Positions 57,330 through 64,000 of a stretch of DNA of 64,000 nt are shown piece after piece. Within the stretch, counting starts at the first letter, position 1, and each line of letters begins with the position of its first letter. Source of the stretch: Platynereis dumerilii. Taxonomy: Eukaryota; Annelida; Polychaeta; Phyllodocida; Nereididae. Location: assembly GCA_026936325.1 (NCBI GenBank), contig JAPTHN010000025.1:6084001-6148000 (forward strand). The letters run 5' to 3'. A program made the translations under genes and the position numbers. The notes below the pieces were generated by a model, which worked only from the letters and a program-made list of their open reading frames with translations, made no database searches and was not told the DNA's origin.

Positions 57330-57912
57330 GTAATGCACCCATGCAAAATTTTGGATTTCTAAGTTGAATAGAAGTGGATGCTCACGGAGCTTGAAGTTTT
57401 AGCCAAAACAGCAAAAAATTGTTAATTCGCGAATCCGTGGTTTTGCATAACTTTGTCAATTTTAAAGTTAAAAAATTCTAACCACCATTTTTGAAATGGC
57501 CACAAAAGACCTGTCATTTGAATGGTAACATGATGGGTAAGCAAGAATATTGAGTGTCAATGTTTTCTTAAATTTTGTTTTATCAGTAATGAAAGTTTTC
57601 GAATTTCATAAATTTCTTCCGTACATCAACCTGTTCAGTTTAAGTTAGTTTTTTGTCTGCAATAACTCTGCAGATAACTGCATTGCTTGACATAGGCTTG
57701 CAAACTGCTTTGCATATCATTGCATACAAGAACAAAACGCAGCACTGATGCATGTTTAATTTTTAGACTGCTATGGTATATGTACAAATATACTGGCATA
57801 AACCTTGTTTTAGTCTTACTATTTACAATGGTTTTGGTTGGAGTCATCTTTTCTATGATTTATGTTTTTAGACCCATATTCCATATTTCTAATTTATGAT
57901 AAGAATAGCCAA
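57330..57912. other. Non-coding, nothing recognised
   Basis: AT-rich sequence with no exon or repeat boundary that I could support. Confidence 0.3.
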
Positions 57913-57914
57913 GA

Positions 57915-57960
57915 CTAGATAGACTAGATAGTTAGTTAGATAGTTAGATAGTTAGATAGT

Positions 57961-58026
<66 letters not shown>

Positions 58027-58124
58027 TATAGATATATAGATAGATAGATAGATAGATAGATATAGATAGATAGATAGATAGATCGATAGATAGATAGATC
58101 GATAGATAGATAGATAGATAGATC

Positions 58125-58155
<31 letters not shown>

Positions 58156-58156
58156 T

Positions 58157-58206
<50 letters not shown>

Positions 58207-58207
58207 C

Positions 58208-58263
<56 letters not shown>

Positions 58264-58296
58264 TGATAGATTGATAGATGCATGTATACATAGATG

Positions 58297-58330
<34 letters not shown>

Positions 58331-58331
58331 C

Positions 58332-58363
<32 letters not shown>
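57915..58363 (+). repeat. (GATA)n microsatellite
   Basis: About 450 bp of tandem GATA, pure over long runs and interrupted by gatc, gaca and tgat variants. A smaller (GATA)n tract of about 55 bp lies at 60670-60725. Long open frames on the opposite strand (Leu-Ser-Ile-Tyr repeats) are artefacts of the tetranucleotide. Confidence 0.97.
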
Positions 58364-58367
58364 AAAT

Positions 58368-58410
58368 TTGCATACAGAAGTTCATTTTAAAAATGGACTT
58401 CTGTATGCAA
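58368..58410. repeat. 43-bp near-perfect hairpin beside the GATA tract
   Basis: Arms of 21 bp (TTGCATACAGAAGT onward, returning as ACTTCTGTATGCAA) with one mismatch and a one-base loop. It is followed at once by tagatagata, so GATA sequence lies on both sides. The arm sequence aaaaatgaacttctgtatgcaata recurs as a single copy at 59174-59200, beside the SINE. Confidence 0.8.
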
Positions 58411-58414
58411 TAGA

Positions 58415-59170
58415 TAGATAACATGTCATCCAAGAGATTCAGACATACTGTCTTAGTGTCAAAAACACCTAAATTCAGCAAATGGGACTGAATGTGCCAC
58501 TTTACGGAGCTTTTGGTGGTTTTATTGTTATTCGTACCTATAATCTGACTGTCGCCTGGCCCCGGTTGTTTGTATTATCTATTTGTAAATTTGGTCAGCA
58601 TTGTTCCAGCATGTGATTGGAAGATGCTTTATTAGAATTATTCTTCTAGTTTACATGTATGCCTATTGAAGCTAATATTTCAAATTAAACTAAATAAAGA
58701 TAGCTAAAATTATATAATTTAGTGCACAGTAAGCTTTGGAGCAAATTCTCTGTGTTTTTCTGTGATTGTTCCTGCTTCACCAGACATATTTTCCCCGACA
58801 TCAATTGCATTTATTGCTGCGTTAATGGAATCCTTAAACTGACTTTAACAGATTTTTTTTAATAAAAAAAAGGTCTCTTTCCATGTGTTATCACTTATCA
58901 CAGATTCAACCAAATTTCTGGTTTTTATCCAAAGTTAAAGGGTGGCAACCTGGTTTAAAACCAGGGTGGTTTGATTGACTCATCTGCTGATTGAGTGATT
59001 GCTTAATTAATTGTTTGACTGACTGATCAACTAATTAATTTCCTTGTGCAACTGGATTTTAATATTGCATTAATGACATACAGTATTTGTATATAGATCT
59101 GTAGATTTCATAGAATGGGTGTAGACGAATTTCAGTCATATCCAATAAATTCTAATTTTAAAGTTAATAA
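58415..59170. other. Non-coding, nothing recognised
   Basis: AT-rich; a short tandem of gattgattg-like phrases at 58970-59035. No exon. Confidence 0.3.
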
Positions 59171-59218
59171 AACTTTAAAAATGAACTTCTGTATGCAATA
59201 AAAGAACAGTATTTCTTG

Positions 59219-59428
59219 CGATGGATGGATGTTTGGAGCTTTACATCCTGTATTTGCGCACTTGGTAGGCTCATTAATTTGGACAGGAAGAGGACATGGC
59301 AATGAGGCAAAGGATGATTGAAACAGCCATACAACATAGGCCCCGGTGACCCAGCAAGAGCTGGATTCGAACCCTGGACACAGCGATTGGCAGTCCAGCA
59401 CGCTAGCACTAGCCGAACCGTCCCCCCT
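59219..59428 (-). mobile_element. tRNA-derived SINE
   Basis: On the minus strand a tRNA-like head with A-box-like ctagtgctagcg (59412-59401) and a perfect B box GGTTCGAATCC (59373-59363), then a body with ctttgcctcattgccatgtc and a tail of catccatcc. A related body lies at 42140-42258 in the other orientation. It is not a working tRNA gene, because the acceptor stem is lost and an unrelated body follows. Confidence 0.75.
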
Positions 59429-59429
59429 C

Positions 59430-60672
59430 AAAACCCTGTCTTTGTTTACAAATCAAGTATTGCTTAAGTTTTTTTAACTGTATTTAAGTGTCTGCTCAGC
59501 AGTTACGGAAAGTCAGGGAAACTCATGAAAAAATCGTGGTGATGGAAATTCAACAAATTGCCAAAACAAATTTTGGCCTTGATTCTCGCTTAAATTTTTA
59601 CAGATTTTCATTATGGCACTTGCTGTGACTTGGTGGAAACGGACAACAATTTAAAGTTTTTGGGGGCCTCCCCCTCAAAGCCCGCGCCTCCTGAGGGCCA
59701 CTTGATTTCACTGCCTCCAGAATACCCAATGATTAGCCGAGGGTATGCTGCCGCGCAGCCTATGTTTTTTCTTTAAGATCAAAAGGGCACCCTTGCCAGC
59801 ACGCCGAGCTCTGCCCTGCTGCTCACTTTTGTTTTTATAGCAGGGGTGCAGGAACAGAGGGGGGCAGGGAGGAGATTACCCCTCCTGCCCTTGCCCAAGG
59901 CGGGCAGGGGGGCCTCAGCAATCCATTGACCCGAAAGAGTGTCTGCTTCAATTGGCTGACAACCTCTACGCCAGCATGGCTGACTTGTCGACAACGTTTT
60001 GTAATTGCGGCCGTTGCGACAGTTAGAGACCAATGATAGATTTTCCCAGAATACAAAGCACATATTATTAGGCCCAATTTTATCAATTTGAGGCACATAT
60101 TATTATTCAAATGATTATTGACTCCATAGTCCCATGAAATGGGTGCAAATATTATATGCCCTTTTTCGTCTGTCCGCCCCTGCCTCCCGCATCCCGCGGT
60201 TCCTTCCGGCAGCCCTGTTTTATAGTGTCATGTACTATTGACATGGTAGTATTGAAAGACTTACAGAATTGATCTAAAAAAAATGTGAAAGGGCCTGGAT
60301 ATTTCCGGTTGTGTTTAACTTTTAAAATAAAGGTCAACACAGTCAATATTTGTTGGCATATCAGCAAAAATGCAGCCTGCCATTTTTTTGTACACTTTGC
60401 AATATAATTATATCGAACTGCATGATGATGACCTTTTTTTCCAATGCCTTTTGTTAATTTAATGTAACAAAGTCCATTGCATGCTTTTACTTCATTTATA
60501 GACCTTGTATTTGAAAAAATTATCATGCATATACCAAAATCTTTCATGCAATATGCAAATGTAAGTACTTTTGAAAACTGATAATGGATTGACACTCATG
60601 CACAGGATCACAAGGAAAAAAATCAAAGATTTATGCTTCAGCGGCCAATTAGTAAAGATAGACAGCGAGACG

Positions 60673-60722
<50 letters not shown>

Positions 60723-61295
60723 CTCCAATCCTCATTATTTCTTGTGGACAGGACAGTGCACTCTAAAAAAGTCAGGGGCATATCTAGAAATTGCCTGAGT
60801 ACCCCCCCCCCGTTCCTTTGTCAATTTTTGAATATAAATATACCCATGGAGCCAGACTTTGTGTGCCTTTGTGCAAAACCGTTAGGTTCAGAAACTCTTT
60901 CATTCCTCAAGCAATTAACATCTTAAATGTCATGAAACCATGGTCAGCTGTGCAAGTAAACTAATGCTTTGTTTAATTTGTTTCTTACATCATGTCAAAT
61001 ATCAGCTTTTCCGTATCTTTCCCATGTTAATTTTAATACGCCACTGAAAAATTTATTGCCTTCTCAGCTATTGACTACTCTGAAAATATTTTTTCAGTGG
61101 TGCCAGCAGTTTTATGAGACCTTCATTTTACTTCAAAGTTAGTATGACATTTATTTTTTATTGATTCCGGGACAGGAAACGTATGATAATTTATTTAAAG
61201 GCTGGCATTTAATACCAGTCTCCATGACCATTTTGGCATATACATGTATGTACTATGATATGAACTGAATAGTCATTTTCACAAGGTGATTTGAA
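59430..61295. other. Intergenic, repeat fragments
   Basis: Includes an isolated 3' end of the palindrome-capped family at about 59736-59775 (gagggtatgctgccgcgcag then cctatgtttttt), GC-rich dispersed-repeat sequence at 59840-59930, a (GATA)n tract at 60670-60725 and a poly-C-bearing repeat at 60775-60825. The last part should hold the promoter of the gene at 61296; no clear TATA box was seen. Confidence 0.4.
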
Positions 61296-61347
61296 ATGAA
61301 GATGTTGGTGGTTTGGCTGGTTGTTGTGGCTACTGGTGCAATTGAAG
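61296..61347 (+). CDS. Exon 1 of secreted Apple/PAN-ILEI gene: signal peptide
   Basis: ATG at 61296 opens MKMLVVWLVVVATGAIEG, a textbook signal peptide (basic start, hydrophobic core, small residues near the cut). It ends at the strong donor GAAG/gtaaga in phase 1, which matches the next exon. The protein is therefore expected to enter the secretory route. Confidence 0.75.
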
Positions 61348-61976
61348 GTAAGACTCAAATAACCAGGTAGGCTTATATGTAAATTGATGTGAATTTATGT
61401 AAATTTTGATTAATAATAAAAATACATTGTGATAATTGATATAATTAGAAAACGCCTGTGGGTATAACATGGGGTGAATTATTCTAACGCGGCAATCTGC
61501 AAAGTTTCCTATCTAACCAATGTTAATTTTGGGCCTGAGGGTGTTGGAGCTATAGTCCAATGTTGAGCTCCCATAAATATGCCACTGCCTATCTTGGGCA
61601 CCATGCCTTCTGTAGGCTTCTGAAATTTTGCGATTTAAGAAATAATTTGTTATAACGATTTTACCCATTCAGAAATGCAAGGACTCTCAACTGATGAGAT
61701 TAAAACTTATCAATATCACATCATAAATTCATAATGCATGCACTGAAAATCTTTTTGAATAGAACGGTTAGTCAAAATGACATCTCAAGTTAGTAAAGTG
61801 ACTAAACTCATTGAAAAACGTAGTCATAAGTTAATGAATTTACTAATAAAATTAGTCATAAGTTGGTCATTTCTTCGTTCTAAGGGAATTTGGTACATGT
61901 GACTCCTCCTTTAATTAGATTATTTTTTACATTTAAGAAGCACTGTAATGATTGCTCTGCATTATCTTAATTTCAG

Positions 61977-62198
61977 CCGAACAAATGCTTGAGACGTTCT
62001 ATCACCAAACAACTGTGGCAATGTCATATACAACCAAAAGCATTGTCATGAGATCAACAGATCTAGATTGTGCATTCTATTGTTCTTCTTACCACACATG
62101 CCAGGCTTTTTTTGCGCAGGATTCAGCATGTCACATGGTATCTAATTTGCATGTCAACAGGCCTGATGCAAATACCACATTGTTTCTGAAATCACATG
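61977..62198 (+). CDS. Exon 2: Apple/PAN-like domain
   Basis: After acceptor cttaatttcag it reads AEQMLETFYHQTTVAMSYTT and onward, with LDCAFYCSSYHTCQAFFAQD, CHMVSNL and TTLFLKSH. The Cys pattern (C-x3-C-x5-C near an aromatic AFF, then C and an Asn/Leu strand) is that of PAN/Apple modules, which bind proteins or sugars outside the cell. A single domain of about 70 residues. Phase 1 at both ends, as usual for shuffled extracellular modules. Confidence 0.7.
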
Positions 62199-63291
62199 GT
62201 AAAACTTTAATATTTGAAAAGAATAATTTTACTGTTTATCATTATGGTCTGTAAATTCTTGTATACATTTTTCAACATTTGGCACAAAGGTGTGAAAACG
62301 AGCATGAACGAATTCATGAACATGCAAATACAAGCATGTTACTCGTGTCTGTATAAAAATGTAACAACTAACATTCGCGTATGTGCTGCATTTTTCATTT
62401 GTGTAACTGCCATTTCTAACATTCGTGGAAGTGCTCTAGATAATTAGGGTTTAGGGTTAGAATAAGGGTTACAGTTAATTTTAGGTAAGTTCAGGGTTAA
62501 TATGTTCATAATTACAACTGCAAAAATTTGTGAAAGGCAATATTTGCACTTTCACAAATGCCAAATTCGTGTATATATATGTTAGTTTTTTCAGTTGCAC
62601 AAATTCGTCTAAATGCAAAATTTTGAAAAATGTATACCTCGTAAATTTGTTTTTGCAAAAAGAGTGGACTGCTGCACTGTGAAAATGGCACTCCTTGGGT
62701 CATCAAGAAACTTTTCATTCAAATGGGGAAGATAATGTGGATGTAATTGAAGGTCATTGGATGTCAATGGCCTTCAAGGTAAAAATATTACAGTCATGAA
62801 ATTTTATATGGCAGAACCACCAATTTCATTTTTTGGTTTTTAGCAGCACAGCTCCTCTTACCCCAAGAATTTCATGCAATCTCGTTTGCACTCTTGCGGT
62901 CACTCTCTTTCACCAATCTCATTCAAATTTACTCTACATTCTCTGTAGGTTTTTAACTTTCGACCAGTCACTTTTGGTGCCCTTCTGTGATGGAATAAAA
63001 ACGTAAAGAAACTAAAATGGACTGGCTTCCAAGGGTCAAAGGTCAACCATGCCTTCTTCTTCTTCTTCTTCTTCTTCTTCTCCTTGGTATATCCATCACC
63101 GGTGTGCCTGTGTTGTAACCATGCACTGTCTGTGCTGCTTAAAGTGCTTGCACGTTATTTTTATGTACTGTGCAAACAATGCTAGATTTCTGTCCCAATG
63201 CTTGACATGACAAACTTTATGTGGCTTCTCTTTTCAACTTCAGAAGTATGTTGACTATTTCTCAATGTCAATTATATACTTTCTTTTACAG
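62199..63291 (+). other. Intron 2 of the Apple/PAN-ILEI gene
   Basis: GT-AG intron. Contains an inverted pair tgtatacatttttcaa (62262) and ttgaaaaatgtatacc (62622), which bound a ~375-bp MITE-like piece. It also has a few telomere-like ttagggttta phrases at 62447-62500 and a (CTT)n microsatellite at 63053-63081. Confidence 0.55.
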
Positions 63292-63458
63292 AGCAACAGA
63301 TAGATATTGTTTCCGAGCGATGCTGCTACAGCATTGCAATTCCTTGGGGAGCAGGACTCTTGCTCAATGGACTTCCGCTGTGTCCACGGGGTCGAGGTTT
63401 CAATGTTGCTGTCTTTGGATTTCGCAATGATGGACAAGTCATCGTAGAAAGTTGCGAT
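63292..63458 (+). CDS. Exon 3: start of ILEI (FAM3-like) domain
   Basis: Reads EQQIDIVSERCCYSIAIPWG and onward to RGFNVAVFGFRNDGQVIVES with CD. RGxNVxVFxxxxGxV is the opening strand pair of the ILEI domain found in FAM3 cytokine-like proteins, POMGNT1 and CEMIP/TMEM2. Starts in phase 1 and ends GAT/gtaagc in phase 0. Confidence 0.75.
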
Positions 63459-63909
63459 GTAAGCAAAACCTCATATACACACTTTCTGAATGCCCCTTGT
63501 ACATGTAGGCCTAATCAATAATTAGTGCCTCCTGTATTCAATAAGATGAGATATGAAACAATATAAGATCAAACAATGTAACTTGTAAGATGTAAGATAA
63601 TATTATAAGAGAAAAGATAACATTATACAAATGTAAGATATAAGATGATATTTAGTTAAGCCTGCGAGAAAAGATATTATACATATATTGGATGGGAAGG
63701 AGTCCAGTATAGAATTTAATTTTTCTCAATCCAGTTATATACTCTCTAATGGACGACTTGCCATTAGTCCAGTCTTAATCTCCGAAATATTATTACATTT
63801 TTTATGAGATGGATTCAGATACTTGATGCTGATCAACAATTTCCCCTCCTAATTATTATTATAACAAAGCTCAATTCAATGTTTGTATGTATCTTTAATT
63901 ATTTTTCAG
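63459..63909 (+). other. Intron 3 of the Apple/PAN-ILEI gene
   Basis: GT-AG intron, 451 bp, AT-rich. A tandem-like agataagatataaga region at 63545-63670. Confidence 0.5.
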
Positions 63910-64000
63910 TCATATGACACTTATGCGTCGGACAGTGACTCCAGTAGATTTGATAACTTCTTGAGCAACATCCCTTCTGGTCGAATGGTCTTGATGTCTA
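63910..64000 (+). CDS. Exon 4: ILEI domain continues off the window
   Basis: After ttatttttcag it reads SYDTYASDSDSSRFDNFLSN then IPSGRMVLMS to the window end. DTY, then FxxFLxxIPxGxxVLM, is the central ILEI motif. The gene is truncated only by the window edge. From family knowledge such proteins are secreted or surface carbohydrate-associated factors; a role here is not inferred further. Confidence 0.75.

Noticed and set aside
57944-58481. Leu-Ser-Ile-Tyr repeat frames over the GATA tract
   Set aside because: Pure tetranucleotide repeat read in two frames; not a gene.
59360-59428. Possible minus-strand tRNA gene
   Set aside because: The B box is perfect, but the acceptor stem is absent and the body matches another SINE copy at 42140-42258.
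62447-62500. Telomere-like ttaggg phrases
   Set aside because: Only a few irregular copies inside an intronic MITE-like piece; not a telomere or a true interstitial telomeric array.

Overview
This is a eukaryotic, AT-rich, intron-containing window, probably from an invertebrate deuterostome such as an echinoderm, hemichordate or cephalochordate. The lineage is inferred from the style of the genes (a secreted Apple/PAN plus ILEI-domain protein, a 7TM receptor with a long ectodomain, an OTU/transposase-like giant gene) and from the dense mix of small inverted-repeat elements, tRNA-derived SINEs and microsatellites. No species is claimed. No real tRNA, rRNA or CRISPR array is seen, and no reverse transcriptase is visible.

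Layout. About 1.26-7.2 kb, minus strand: dispersed exons of one probable 7TM receptor gene with a repeat-bearing, Cys-containing ectodomain. One intron is filled by a roughly 69-bp satellite that copies the end of the neighbouring exon together with its splice donor. About 7.3-19.2 kb: no convincing gene. It holds inverted-repeat elements, a 4.7-kb array built from hairpin and palindrome units (9.84-14.56 kb), and nested transposon relics.

19.2-41.0 kb, plus strand: one very large gene. Ten exons can be placed with compatible splice phases throughout, ending in a TGA and followed by an ATTAAA signal. In order it encodes an Arg/Ser/Pro-rich basic repeat domain, a 2,660-codon exon made almost wholly of 66 copies of a 39-residue acidic repeat, a Cys-rich transposase-like (DDE-type) region interrupted in two places, seven copies of a 35-residue charged repeat, an OTU cysteine-protease-like domain, and a short basic/acidic tail. 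It looks like either a host gene born from a large DNA transposon or a decaying transposon copy. Its introns hold inverted-repeat elements, a DR1 nuclear-receptor-site array and a palindrome-capped repeat.

41-61 kb: gene-poor, with SINE pieces, nested MITEs (one with an empty-site paralogue inside the window), a roughly 1.2-kb minisatellite, a (GATA)n tract and other repeats. 61.3-64 kb, plus strand: the 5' part of a secreted Apple/PAN plus ILEI-domain gene that runs off the right edge.

The strongest candidate for something undescribed is the 19.2-41.0 kb gene. Three unrelated in-frame tandem expansions of opposite charge surround a transposase/OTU core. The second is the 69-bp satellite grown out of an exon-intron junction at 3.4-4.65 kb.
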